A stretch of DNA of 64,000 nucleotides from JAVBNH01 sp031551635 (GTDB lineage Bacteria > Bacillota > Clostridia > Oscillospirales > Acutalibacteraceae). The stretch's first letter is position 1. Every line of letters starts with the position of its first letter. The notes beneath the pieces are model-generated. The model saw only the letters and a program-made list of their open reading frames with translations. It was not told the DNA's origin and ran no database searches. Where the stretch lies: assembly GCA_031551635.1 (NCBI GenBank), contig JAVBNH010000002.1, positions 62,001 through 126,000 of the forward strand, in the 5' to 3' direction. Positions 48,557 to 56,974 of this stretch are shown here, in pieces. The translations under genes and the position numbers were made by a program.

Positions 48557-49480
48557 ATGAAAAAAAATAGAAATGATAAAAAAATAAAAAAGCCAAAGGG
48601 TAGATTAAAGACGCAAAATACCCGCGCAATGAAGGTCAAGACTTTTTTTCTTGACGCGCTGTTTTTTATCGCGGGCGGCGTATGCTATGCATTTGCCATC
48701 AATATGTTTACGGCTCCCAATGAGATTGCGCCGGGGGGCGTAACTGGTCTTGCGACTATTATTAATCATCTGACAGGGTTGCCGATAGGTATAATGATGC
48801 TCGCGATGAATATTCCGCTTTTCATACTCGCGGTAATAATTCTCGGACGCGGCTTTTTGTTAAAAACTATTATCGCCACAATAATAATGTCGTCGTCTAT
48901 TGACCTGCTCGCGCCGTTTATACCCGATTACTCGGGTGACAGGCTGCTCGCGTCGCTCTTCGGCGGACTGCTGTCAGGTCTCGCGCTCGGGCTTGTTTTT
49001 GTGCGCGGAGCGACAAGCGGCGGCACCGATATTATTGGAAAAGTGCTGAAAAAATTCTTCCCCCATCTGCCGATGGGAACACTGATTTTATTGCTTGATT
49101 TGTGCGTTGTCAGTGTCGCGGGTCTGGTTTATAAAAGTATCGAAAGCATGCTTTATGCGATTATCGTGTTTTTTGTCAGCAGCAGGGTGATAAACTTCCT
49201 GCTTTACGGAACCGGCAACGGAAAAATGCTGATGATTGTCTGCTCGAGCCCGCAGGAGGTCGCGAAGGAAATAAACAAGGAGATGCACCGTGGAGTTACT
49301 ATTTTCCCGGTTCAGGGCGCATATACAGGCGAGGACAGGAAGATGCTTCTTTGCGTTGTGCGCCCGAACGAGGTCGCCAGAGTGCAGAAAATCATAAAGC
49401 TTTATGACCAAAACCCATTTATCATCATCTCTGAAGCCGGCGAAATCCTCGGAGAAGGCTTTAAGCCGTTTAGGAATTAG
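48557..49480 (+). CDS. YitT family membrane protein
   Basis: About 307 residues; ATG 48557 with AGGAAAC before it. A basic N-terminus (KKNRNDKKIKKPKGRLK) precedes five membrane segments with the DUF161 motif NMFTAPNEIAPGGVTGLATI and RGATSGGTDIIG, then a cytoplasmic DUF2179 domain (GVTIFPVQGAYTGEDRKMLL). Transport role unknown. The gene's TAG lies inside a 6-7-bp repeat tract. Confidence 0.88.
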   Translation: MKKNRNDKKIKKPKGRLKTQNTRAMKVKTFFLDALFFIAGGVCYAFAINMFTAPNEIAPGGVTGLATIINHLTGLPIGIMMLAMNIPLFILAVIILGRGFLLKTIIATIIMSSSIDLLAPFIPDYSGDRLLASLFGGLLSGLALGLVFVRGATSGGTDIIGKVLKKFFPHLPMGTLILLLDLCVVSVAGLVYKSIESMLYAIIVFFVSSRVINFLLYGTGNGKMLMIVCSSPQEVAKEINKEMHRGVTIFPVQGAYTGEDRKMLLCVVRPNEVARVQKIIKLYDQNPFIIISEAGEILGEGFKPFRN

Positions 49481-49497
49481 GAATAGGAATTTGGAAT
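49471..49497. repeat. short imperfect repeat tract, unit TAGGAAT
   Basis: TAGGAAT, TAGGAA, TAGGAAT, TTGGAAT; one unit is 6 bp. The stop codon of the YitT gene (49478-49480) lies in it. Confidence 0.65.
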
Positions 49498-49507
49498 TAG
49501 AAAATTT

Positions 49508-49535
49508 GTACACTGTACACTGTACACTGTACACT
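49508..49535. repeat. heptad tandem repeat, unit GTACACT
   Basis: Four exact units upstream of lepA. The motif is the complement-related counterpart of the GTGTACA tract at 16327. Confidence 0.9.
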
Positions 49536-49557
49536 ACATAAAAGGATGGCTGTTTTA

Positions 49558-51366
49558 ATGCGGACAAAGAAAGAAAATATTCGGAATTTTTCAATTATAG
49601 CACATATCGACCACGGAAAATCCACTCTTGCCGACCGGCTTTTGGAGCTGACCGGCACTGTCGCGGTGCGCGATATGCAGCAGCAGCTGCTTGATAATAT
49701 GGATCTCGAGCGCGAGAGGGGCATCACCATCAAAGCCCACGCTGCGAGAATGAATTATAAGGCAGCGGACGGCAACAACTATGTGCTGAACCTCATTGAT
49801 ACCCCGGGACATGTCGACTTCAATTATGAGGTTTCGCGTTCGCTTGCTGCCTGCGAAGGGGCACTGCTTGTCGTTGACGCGACTCAGGGCATTGAGGCGC
49901 AAACCATAGCTAACACATATCTCGCACTTGACCATAATGTCGAGCTTGTTCCGGTTATTAATAAAATTGACCTGCCCGCCGCAGACTGTGACAGAATCGC
50001 AGCTGAGGTTGAGGAAATTATAGGGCTTGACTGCTCAGAAGCCGCCCGGGTTAGCGCGAAAACAGGTGAAAATGTCACTGAGGTTCTCGAGGCTATTGTT
50101 AAAAATGTACCACCCCCGATGTGTGACGACGACGCGCCTGCACGGGCTTTGATTTTTGATTCGGTTTATGACCCGTATAAGGGTGTAATTGTATATGTCA
50201 GGGTTGTTGACGGCGTTATCAGAGCCGGCGAAACGCTCCGCATGATGGCGACAGGCGCACAGTTCACAATAGTCGAGGTCGGCTATATCGGTGCGGTTTC
50301 ACTTGAGAGCTGCACTCAGCTCAGTTCGGGTGAGGTCGGGTATATTACAGCCTCCATAAAGGTTGTCGCTGATGCGCATGTTGGCGATACCGTGACGACT
50401 ACGGTTAATCCCGCGAAAGAACCGCTGCCCGGCTACAAGCGGGCGAACCCTATGGTTTTCTGCGGAATTTACCCCGCTGACGGCGCGGATTACGAGGCGC
50501 TCAAGGATGCTTTGGAAAAACTTCAGCTCAATGACGCGGCTCTGACCTATGAGAGCGAAACCTCGGTGGCTCTCGGTTTCGGTTTCCGCTGCGGCTTCTT
50601 GGGACTACTGCACCTCGAAATTATTCAAGAGAGAATTGAGAGAGAATACGACCTCGATATAATATCGACCATACCCAGCGTCGTGTTTAAGATTTATATG
50701 TCGAACGGCGATTATCTCGAGATTGATAACCCGACAAAATACCCTGACCCTTCCCTTATTGATTATTCGGAGGAGCCTATGACGGCTTCACATATATATT
50801 CGCCACCGGAATATGTCGGCACAATTATGGATTTGTGTCAGGAACGCAGGGGTATTTTCAAGGATATGACATATATTACCCCCCAGCGTGTGGATATTTC
50901 CTATGACTTACCGCTTAATGAAATTATTTATGACTTCTTTGACTCCCTGAAGTCGCGAACGAGGGGCTACGCCTCCTTTGACTATGAGTTGACGGGTTAT
51001 GTGAAGTCGAATCTTTATAAACTCGATGTGCTGCTCAACGGCGATGTCATTGATGCGCTGTCTTTTATAATTCATGCCGACAAGGCATATCCCCGCGCGC
51101 GGAAAATCGCCGAAAAGCTCAAGGATAATATCCACCGCCAGATGTTCGAGATACCCATACAGGTTGCTATCGGCGGCAAAATTATCGCGCGCGAAACGGT
51201 AAAGGCAATGCGTAAGGACGTTCTCGCGAAATGCTACGGCGGTGATATTACGCGTAAGAAAAAACTGCTTGAAAAGCAAAAAGAGGGTAAGAAGCGCATG
51301 CGCCAATTCGGCGCGGTTGAGGTTCCGCCCGAGGCGTTTATCGCCGTACTGAAGCTGGACGAATAA
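49558..51366 (+). CDS. lepA: elongation factor 4 (LepA)
   Basis: 602 residues. ATG 49558 gives MRTKKENIRNFSIIAHIDHG, the family start; ATG 49546 abuts AAAAGG and is less likely. G1 AHIDHGKST, G2 region ERGITIKAHAA, G3 DTPGHVDF and G4 NKIDLP are present, then domains II, III and V and the LepA-specific C-terminal domain (YGGDITRKKKLLEKQKEGKK, Arg/Lys rich). It binds stalled ribosomes and can back-translocate them. Confidence 0.97.
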   Translation: MRTKKENIRNFSIIAHIDHGKSTLADRLLELTGTVAVRDMQQQLLDNMDLERERGITIKAHAARMNYKAADGNNYVLNLIDTPGHVDFNYEVSRSLAACEGALLVVDATQGIEAQTIANTYLALDHNVELVPVINKIDLPAADCDRIAAEVEEIIGLDCSEAARVSAKTGENVTEVLEAIVKNVPPPMCDDDAPARALIFDSVYDPYKGVIVYVRVVDGVIRAGETLRMMATGAQFTIVEVGYIGAVSLESCTQLSSGEVGYITASIKVVADAHVGDTVTTTVNPAKEPLPGYKRANPMVFCGIYPADGADYEALKDALEKLQLNDAALTYESETSVALGFGFRCGFLGLLHLEIIQERIEREYDLDIISTIPSVVFKIYMSNGDYLEIDNPTKYPDPSLIDYSEEPMTASHIYSPPEYVGTIMDLCQERRGIFKDMTYITPQRVDISYDLPLNEIIYDFFDSLKSRTRGYASFDYELTGYVKSNLYKLDVLLNGDVIDALSFIIHADKAYPRARKIAEKLKDNIHRQMFEIPIQVAIGGKIIARETVKAMRKDVLAKCYGGDITRKKKLLEKQKEGKKRMRQFGAVEVPPEAFIAVLKLDE

Positions 51367-51401
51367 AGCTTTACTATAATGTACAACGTACAGATAAAAA
51401 A

Positions 51402-51436
51402 ATTGTCAATTGTCAATTATCAATTGTCAATTCCAA
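51402..51436. repeat. heptad tandem repeat, unit ATTGTCA
   Basis: ATTGTCA, ATTGTCA, ATTATCA, ATTGTCA, ATTCCAA, followed by ATATGGGTCGGG, which resembles the left edge of module A of the composite element. Confidence 0.85.
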
Positions 51437-51454
51437 TATGGGTCGGGTGATTTT

Positions 51455-52453
51455 TTGACAAACCGTGAAAGAATTATAAAAGTGCTTAATTTCGAAAGCG
51501 TTGACCGCCTGCCGCTGATGGAATGGGCGACGTGGTGGGATAAAACCGTTGAGCGCTGGAAGAGCGAGGGAGTGCCTCGTGAGCTTGATAAGGTCGGGCT
51601 GTTTCATTACTGGGAGCTTGACGACCAGCGGCAGTTCTGGTTTTCGAACCGCTCGAATTTTACTGCCGCGCACCGCCTCCCGGACATTGACGCATATATT
51701 CGCAATGAGGAGGACTACGAGCGTGTTCTGCCGACACTTTACCCTGAGAACGCGGTTGAATGCATTAAGGAAGAGCTTATAAAAATTAAGCCGCTGCACG
51801 ACAGGGGCGATATTATTGTCTGGATTACGCTTGAGGGCTTTTTCTGGTGGCCGCGTGTGCTGCTGGGCATTGAGCCGCATTTGTATTCATTCTATGACCA
51901 GAAAGAGCTTTATCATCGCATCTGCCGCGACGCGCTTGAGCATCACAAAAAAATTATCAGCGAATTCTGCGAGATACTCACACCGGATTTCATGACCTAC
52001 GCTGAGGATATGTCCTACAACCACGGTCCGATGATATCAAAAGAGCATTTTGACGAATTTATAAAACCGTATTATGAGCAGCTTAATCCTATATTAAAAC
52101 AACACGGTATTCGGATTATTGTTGACACCGACGGCAATGTTATGCCTATGGTGCCTTGGCTGCTTGAGAGCGGAATTGAGGGCATTCTGCCGCTTGAAAG
52201 ACAGTCAGGAGTGGATGCGAATTTGCTCCGTGAGAAATTCCCCGGTCTCCTGATGCTCGGAGCCTACGACAAAATGGTAATGAAGCACGGCGAGCAGGCG
52301 ATGAGAAAAGAATTTGAGCGCCTCGCACCGGTTATGAGCAGCGGCGGCTTCATCTGCAGCGTCGATCACCAGACGCCGCCTGATGTGAGCGCGGATACAT
52401 ACAGAGTCTACAGGGCTTTATTGCAGGAATATTGTGAAAAATACCATCCATGA
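51455..52453 (+). CDS. uroporphyrinogen-decarboxylase-family protein 1
   Basis: 332 residues. The likely start is TTG 51455 (MTNRERIIKVLNFESVDRLP) after GGGTGA; the upstream part of the frame lies in a heptad tract. The opening RERIIKVLNFESVDRLPLME is the URO-D superfamily mark, but the protein lacks the arginines of true HemE and also the His-x-Cys-Gly zinc site of MtaA/CmuA methyltransferases, having VDTDGNV instead. It is clustered with a second family member, suggesting methyl-group or corrinoid-related chemistry of unknown substrate. Confidence 0.75.
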   Translation: MTNRERIIKVLNFESVDRLPLMEWATWWDKTVERWKSEGVPRELDKVGLFHYWELDDQRQFWFSNRSNFTAAHRLPDIDAYIRNEEDYERVLPTLYPENAVECIKEELIKIKPLHDRGDIIVWITLEGFFWWPRVLLGIEPHLYSFYDQKELYHRICRDALEHHKKIISEFCEILTPDFMTYAEDMSYNHGPMISKEHFDEFIKPYYEQLNPILKQHGIRIIVDTDGNVMPMVPWLLESGIEGILPLERQSGVDANLLREKFPGLLMLGAYDKMVMKHGEQAMRKEFERLAPVMSSGGFICSVDHQTPPDVSADTYRVYRALLQEYCEKYHP

Positions 52454-52514
52454 TTTTATTCTATTTTTTAAAGCATATTAAGAGAAAATGAAGAATGAAA
52501 AGGGGATTATTAAT

Positions 52515-53570
52515 ATGAATTTTCAACCCGATTATACCAATATTGTTCTCGCTGCAAGCAATGTCGAGGCGCCGCGCCTGCCTCTATATGAGCACCTGAT
52601 TAACACAAGCTTTATGGAAAAGTTCACCGGCAAAAAATTTGGCGGGCTTTATGACGGAAATTTCGAGGACAAAAAGGAATTTTTCCGCCACTATTGTGAT
52701 TTTTACCTGCAAAACGGCTATGACGTTATACCCTATGAATTTTGTATCGGCAACACAATGCCCGGCGGCGGCAGTCTCGGGCGGCATGTAGAGCCGGTGA
52801 TAAAGAACCGCGAGGACTTCGAAAAATACCCCTGGGACGCTATCCCTGAAATTTTTTACGCGATGGGCAGTGAATCCTTCAAGGCAATATTTGAGGTTAT
52901 ACCCGCGGGCATGAAGCTAATCGGCGGCGTAGGCAACGGCATTTTCGAGTGCGTTCAGGAGGTCTGCGGCTTCTTGGATTTGTGTCTGATCAGCAGTGAC
53001 GACCCGGAGCTGTACGCTGAGCTTTTTGTAAAGATGGGTGACATCAGCCTTAAAATCTGGGATAAATTCATGAGGGAATTCAGCGATAATTACTGCGTCA
53101 TGCGCTTCGGCGACGACCTGGGGTATAAGGTCAACACCATGCTGCCCAGTGAGGATGTTATAAAACACATTGTACCACAGTACAAACGGATTATCGACCT
53201 TATTCATACATATAACAAAAAGCACCTCTTCCACAGCTGCGGCAATAATTTCTCTGTCATGGACGCCCTGATTAATGTCGCGGGGATTGACGCGAAGCAT
53301 TCAAACGAGGACATTATTGCACCCTTCATTCAGTGGGTTTTCCGCTATGGCGACAGAATAGGCAATTTCGGGGGAGTTGACACCGATTCACTCAGCCGCA
53401 TGAATGAGACCGAAATCAAGGAGCATGTCAGGGATATAATCCGGAAGTGTAAGGGTCACGGCGGTATAGCCTTCAGCTCAGGGAATTCTATACCGGATTA
53501 TGTAAAAGTGGAGAATTATATCGCGATGATAGAAACAGTCAGGGAAGTTCGCGGAGATTATAAACAATAA
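52515..53570 (+). CDS. uroporphyrinogen-decarboxylase-family protein 2 (MtaA/CmuA-like)
   Basis: 351 residues. AGGGGA precedes ATG 52515 (MNFQPDYTNIVLAASNVEAP). It has the family barrel and the zinc motif HSCGN (KKHLFHSCGNNFSVMDALIN), with GGVDTDSLSR and GIAFSSGNSIPDYV as later marks. These fit corrinoid-dependent methyltransferases rather than heme synthesis. The two adjacent, different members may work on one substrate. No corrinoid protein is in the window. Confidence 0.8.
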   Translation: MNFQPDYTNIVLAASNVEAPRLPLYEHLINTSFMEKFTGKKFGGLYDGNFEDKKEFFRHYCDFYLQNGYDVIPYEFCIGNTMPGGGSLGRHVEPVIKNREDFEKYPWDAIPEIFYAMGSESFKAIFEVIPAGMKLIGGVGNGIFECVQEVCGFLDLCLISSDDPELYAELFVKMGDISLKIWDKFMREFSDNYCVMRFGDDLGYKVNTMLPSEDVIKHIVPQYKRIIDLIHTYNKKHLFHSCGNNFSVMDALINVAGIDAKHSNEDIIAPFIQWVFRYGDRIGNFGGVDTDSLSRMNETEIKEHVRDIIRKCKGHGGIAFSSGNSIPDYVKVENYIAMIETVREVRGDYKQ

Positions 53571-53587
53571 AAAGGAAGGTGAGGTAT

Positions 53588-53929
53588 ATGCACGGTGAAA
53601 ATGAAATTAAAATTGTTTTGACAGATGTTTGCGAAAAGGCAAAAAAAGTGTTCGGAGATAAATTGAACGAAGTTATTCTTTACGGCTCATATGCCCGCGG
53701 TGATTATGACAGTGAATCTGATATTGATATTATGATGATTGCCGAAATAGAACAGGCTGAATGCTGGCAATACACAACAAAGCTAAACGAGCAAATCAGC
53801 CATATAGAGCTTGAACATGATATAGTTATTTCTCTTTCTGTAACCGAACATGAAAATTTTGAAAAGTATAAAGACAAATTACCTTTTTATCGGAATGTTT
53901 TGAAAGAAGGTGTTAAGATTGCGGGATGA
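53588..53929 (+). CDS. MNT-type nucleotidyltransferase (candidate antitoxin)
   Basis: 113 residues; GGAAGGTGAGG precedes ATG 53588. The nucleotidyltransferase core GSYARGDYDSESDIDIMMI (Gly-Ser...Asp-x-Asp) lies near residues 36-54 and is complete. Such proteins are the MNT half of HEPN/MNT pairs, in which some (MntA) poly-AMPylate the HEPN toxin. The next gene, a HEPN protein, overlaps it by 11 bp. Confidence 0.85.
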   Translation: MHGENEIKIVLTDVCEKAKKVFGDKLNEVILYGSYARGDYDSESDIDIMMIAEIEQAECWQYTTKLNEQISHIELEHDIVISLSVTEHENFEKYKDKLPFYRNVLKEGVKIAG

Positions 53930-54326
53930 CGAATTGAAAATTCTATCTGAAGTTAGAATAGAAACAGCAAAACAATGCTTAACTGATGCAAGGACACTTC
54001 TTGAAATAAATAGCATGAAATCCTGCGCAAACCGTTTATATTATGCTATTTTTCATGCTATGAGAGCAGTTCTAATTTTCGACGAATTCGATTCAAAAAA
54101 GCATTCAGGAATTATCTCGGAATTTAGAAAATTATATATAAAAACTGGAATTTTTGATGAAAGTCTTTCTGTTATAATCGGAAATTTATTTGATGCCCGT
54201 TCTCACAGTGATTACGATGATTTTTTCGTGATTTCAAAAGAAGAATTAATAATACAATATCATGAAGCTGAAAAATTTGTGTTTGCTATTGAGAAATTTT
54301 TAGCACTTAAAACAGGCTCACAATAA
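53919..54326 (+). CDS. HEPN domain protein (candidate toxin)
   Basis: 135 residues from TTG 53919, with GAAAGAAGGTG before it and overlapping the MNT gene. The PF05168-type pattern is clear: CANRLYYAIFHAMRAVLIF, KKHSGIISEFRKLYIKTG and DARSHSDYDDFF. The RNase motif RX4-6H of active HEPN toxins is not seen; the Arg-Ser-His-Ser-Asp-Tyr here has only one residue between Arg and His. It may bind or be modified without cutting RNA. Together with MNT it forms a type VII-like toxin-antitoxin candidate. Confidence 0.8.
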   Translation: MRDDELKILSEVRIETAKQCLTDARTLLEINSMKSCANRLYYAIFHAMRAVLIFDEFDSKKHSGIISEFRKLYIKTGIFDESLSVIIGNLFDARSHSDYDDFFVISKEELIIQYHEAEKFVFAIEKFLALKTGSQ

Positions 54327-54370
54327 ATTCAAGAGAAAGCTTGCTATCAATTGAAAGGAATATTATCAAA

Positions 54371-54835
54371 ATGAAAAAAATACGCTTTACAATAGTTTCT
54401 GTCTTAGCCGCCGCCTTTGTTTTGCTCGCGGTTTTATACTTCGCCTTCAATTATATCGGCAAAGTAAAGGTTGATTTGGGTTTTGCAGGGACAATCAGGA
54501 TACCCGGAGGGATAGTCGAAACCGACCTTGATAAAAATGACAGTGCATATCAAGCCGAGGTTCGCTCCCAGATGAGCAAGTACCTCAAAAGCAAGTCGTC
54601 ATACATCGATTTGTTTGACGAGGAAAACGGAACATATGTTAAAAGGCGCAACTCCTGGTCCAGGATTTACGCGAACGACACAACCGTCAGCGAATATATC
54701 TACACCGACAGACAGGGCAGCGAATATACGGAATTTGAGTTGACACTAGTTGGCAATGAAAGCACCCAGACCTATTACAGCTCCTTCCTCAGCCGCTCGC
54801 AGATGATACGAATCGCGAAATCATATAAAGATTAA
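54371..54835 (+). CDS. small membrane-anchored or secreted protein, unknown
   Basis: 154 residues; ATG 54371 (MKKIRFTIVSVLAAAFVLLA) gives a signal anchor through residue 27, then an extracellular part with no known motif (DLGFAGTIRIPGGIVETDLD, SSYIDLFDEENGTYVKRRNS). AAAGGA stands about 14 bases upstream. It may be a sporulation or envelope protein, but I recognise nothing decisive. A terminator follows. Confidence 0.6.
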   Translation: MKKIRFTIVSVLAAAFVLLAVLYFAFNYIGKVKVDLGFAGTIRIPGGIVETDLDKNDSAYQAEVRSQMSKYLKSKSSYIDLFDEENGTYVKRRNSWSRIYANDTTVSEYIYTDRQGSEYTEFELTLVGNESTQTYYSSFLSRSQMIRIAKSYKD

Positions 54836-54840
54836 AAAAA

Positions 54841-54877
54841 AAGCCCCTCCGCATAATAAAATGCAGAGGGGTTTTCT
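54841..54877 (+). terminator. terminator hairpin
   Basis: CCCCTC-c-GCAT/ATGC-a-GAGGGG stem (54844-54871) with AATAAA loop, followed by TTTTCT. Confidence 0.85.
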
Positions 54878-54885
54878 ATCCAATA

Positions 54886-54948
54886 ACCTGAACCCTGACA
54901 ACCTGACAACCTGACAACCTGACAACCTGTCCGCCTGTCTGCATGTCA
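54886..54948. repeat. octad tandem repeat, unit ACCTGACA
   Basis: About eight 7-8 bp units, ACCTGAAC, CCTGACA, ACCTGACA three times, ACCTGTCC, GCCTGTCT, GCATGTCA. It runs up to the stop codon (54949-54951) of the convergent acyl-CoA-synthetase-like gene. Confidence 0.85.
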
Positions 54949-56610
54949 TCAGCCTGCTTTTGGTTTTTGCTCGGTCAGCTTCATGAAGTCGATTTTTTTC
55001 ATCGGGGTTCTTGGCAGCTCGCTCATAACTACTATTTCTGTTGGAATCGAGAACTGCGAAAGATTATCGGCGCAAAGCTTCTTGATTTCTTCCTTTTTCG
55101 CGTCTATATCGTTGTTCTGTGAAGGCAGCAGACTGATGAAAAGCCTTACTATCGGCTTTTCGCCGATAAAGCCCTGAACCGCGCAAACCTCTTTTATATA
55201 TGGTAAACGGTTCTCGACAAGGGACTCAATATCGCCGGGATAGACATTATAACCGGAGATGATGATGAGTCTCTTTTTGCGTCCTTGGAAGAAGAAAAAG
55301 CCATCCTCATCCTCATAGCCGAGGTCTCCCGAAAGACACCATTTAGTACCGTTTTCGTCTGTATAAAGTCCCGCGTCCTCCTCTAGCCCCGGTCCGAAAT
55401 AGCCCTGCATGAGTGTTACGCCGGTGATGGCTATTTCGCCTATTGTGCCGGGTGCAACGCGCTTGTGATTTTCGTCCCAGATTTCCATTTTAACGCCCGG
55501 AAGCGCCTTGCCTATGGAGTCCCTGCGGAAATTCTTTTCGGTATTGAGGCTGCACACAGACGCGACTTCTGTCAGTCCGTAACCCCTCATAAGCTTTGTT
55601 TCTGAGTTGTATTTTTCAAGGTAACCGTTAAATTCGTCAAGATATTTTTCCGCTATATCGTCCCCGCCGCAATAGAGAACCCTCATGGAGCGCAGATGCT
55701 TGCCGTCAAAATTCTTCTCAGCCATAAGCTTTCTGAACATGACCGGAATTCCCACCGCAAAAACAAAATTGCCGTCATTTTTAATCATGATTTTGTTAAA
55801 GGTTTTGGCGTTGAAATTTTCCATCGCATACGCTCTGCCCGCAAAGCAGAAGGGCAGATGAAAGTTGACCGCGAGGCCGAAGGCATGGAAGAGCGGCAGC
55901 ACAACTATTCCGCACTCCTCGCCCGGACGCCTGACGTCGGCAATGTCGCTCAGGCGGTAAACAATCTCGTTTATGGCGGTTGAGTTAAGCTTTATTGTCT
56001 TGCTCTGACCTGTCGTTCCGCCGCCGTTGAGGTAAACGGCAGTCTCGGCACCGTTATTCACGACTGCCTGGGTCGGGGTATCGGCATATTTTTTGCAAGC
56101 AGTAGCGTAGCTTGTACGGTCTTTGATTTTACGCACAAAACCGAAGGCAACCTTTTCGACAATCTTCATGCCGATTTTAACAAGCGGCGCGGCGTAATCG
56201 GAGGAGGAGCAGACTATAACGGGAACCTTCTGAGCTATAATTGTGTCAATATATTTTTTTGAAGTGACATCGAAAATCATGATACCCTTCGAGCCTGTCT
56301 CATCCATGTACTTCTTCAGCTGCTCGGGGGGAGTGAGGGGATGGATAAAATTAATAATTATACCGATTTTATTCAAGGCGTAAAAGGCGGCAAAGCTGTG
56401 AATAGTTGTAGGCAGGAATACGGTATAAACATCCTTCGGTTTAAGGTTATATTCCTTCTGCATAAAGGCGGCGAGACCGTCAATCTGCCTGAGAAACTCT
56501 GATTTCGAAACTTTTTTGCCCCAGTGCTCGGTACAGGCGTAATCACCGTATTTTTCGGTATTTTTCAGCCAATACTCATAACAACTAAGCTTATCAACCG
56601 GTAAAAGCAT
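54949..56610 (-). CDS. AMP-binding acyl-CoA synthetase-like enzyme
   Basis: 553 residues. AAAGGAAGG lies eight bases before ATG 56610 (MLLPVDKLSCYEYW). The adenylation motifs are YLNGGGTTGQSKTI (P-loop), VVLPLFHAFGL, RGYGLTEVASV, WCLSGDLGYEDEDGF, GRKKRLIIISGYNVYP and the catalytic lysine near the end (RTPMKKIDF). It activates a carboxylate, probably a fatty or organic acid, to the CoA thioester. It has its own promoter and is divergent from htrA. Confidence 0.85.
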   Translation of the reverse strand: MLLPVDKLSCYEYWLKNTEKYGDYACTEHWGKKVSKSEFLRQIDGLAAFMQKEYNLKPKDVYTVFLPTTIHSFAAFYALNKIGIIINFIHPLTPPEQLKKYMDETGSKGIMIFDVTSKKYIDTIIAQKVPVIVCSSSDYAAPLVKIGMKIVEKVAFGFVRKIKDRTSYATACKKYADTPTQAVVNNGAETAVYLNGGGTTGQSKTIKLNSTAINEIVYRLSDIADVRRPGEECGIVVLPLFHAFGLAVNFHLPFCFAGRAYAMENFNAKTFNKIMIKNDGNFVFAVGIPVMFRKLMAEKNFDGKHLRSMRVLYCGGDDIAEKYLDEFNGYLEKYNSETKLMRGYGLTEVASVCSLNTEKNFRRDSIGKALPGVKMEIWDENHKRVAPGTIGEIAITGVTLMQGYFGPGLEEDAGLYTDENGTKWCLSGDLGYEDEDGFFFFQGRKKRLIIISGYNVYPGDIESLVENRLPYIKEVCAVQGFIGEKPIVRLFISLLPSQNNDIDAKKEEIKKLCADNLSQFSIPTEIVVMSELPRTPMKKIDFMKLTEQKPKAG

Positions 56611-56672
56611 ATAAACAACCTTCCTTTTTGCCACTACTTAAATTTTGATCGGTTTTTTTACTTCACCAGTAC

Positions 56673-56701
56673 ATTATACTAAATATGTCATGGCATGTCA
56701 A
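56673..56701 (-). promoter_or_regulatory. sigma-A-type promoter of the acyl-CoA-synthetase-like gene
   Basis: On the minus strand TTGACA (56701-56696), a 17-bp spacer and TATAAT (56678-56673). The remainder of the 364-bp divergent gap (56611-56974) is AT-rich and shows no gene. Confidence 0.85.
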
Positions 56702-56974
56702 GATGTATTAATAATTATTTAACAATTAACTATTATTTTCCTCCATATTCTATAAGAGTAATCAGCTTAATTTGTTGAAAATATCAAAAACAATGGTTTT
56801 TGTAATAAAATGTAAGTAACATATTATTCATTAACGGTTCATAAAAATCATAAGACAATGAAATAAAAAGGTAATAGAATATAAAAAAGCAATTTTCCGG
56901 CATTCGTTAAAGCTTTTTTATATTTTGCCGCTACAAGCACGAATATATTTATCTGGGAATGGTGAGGGTACATT

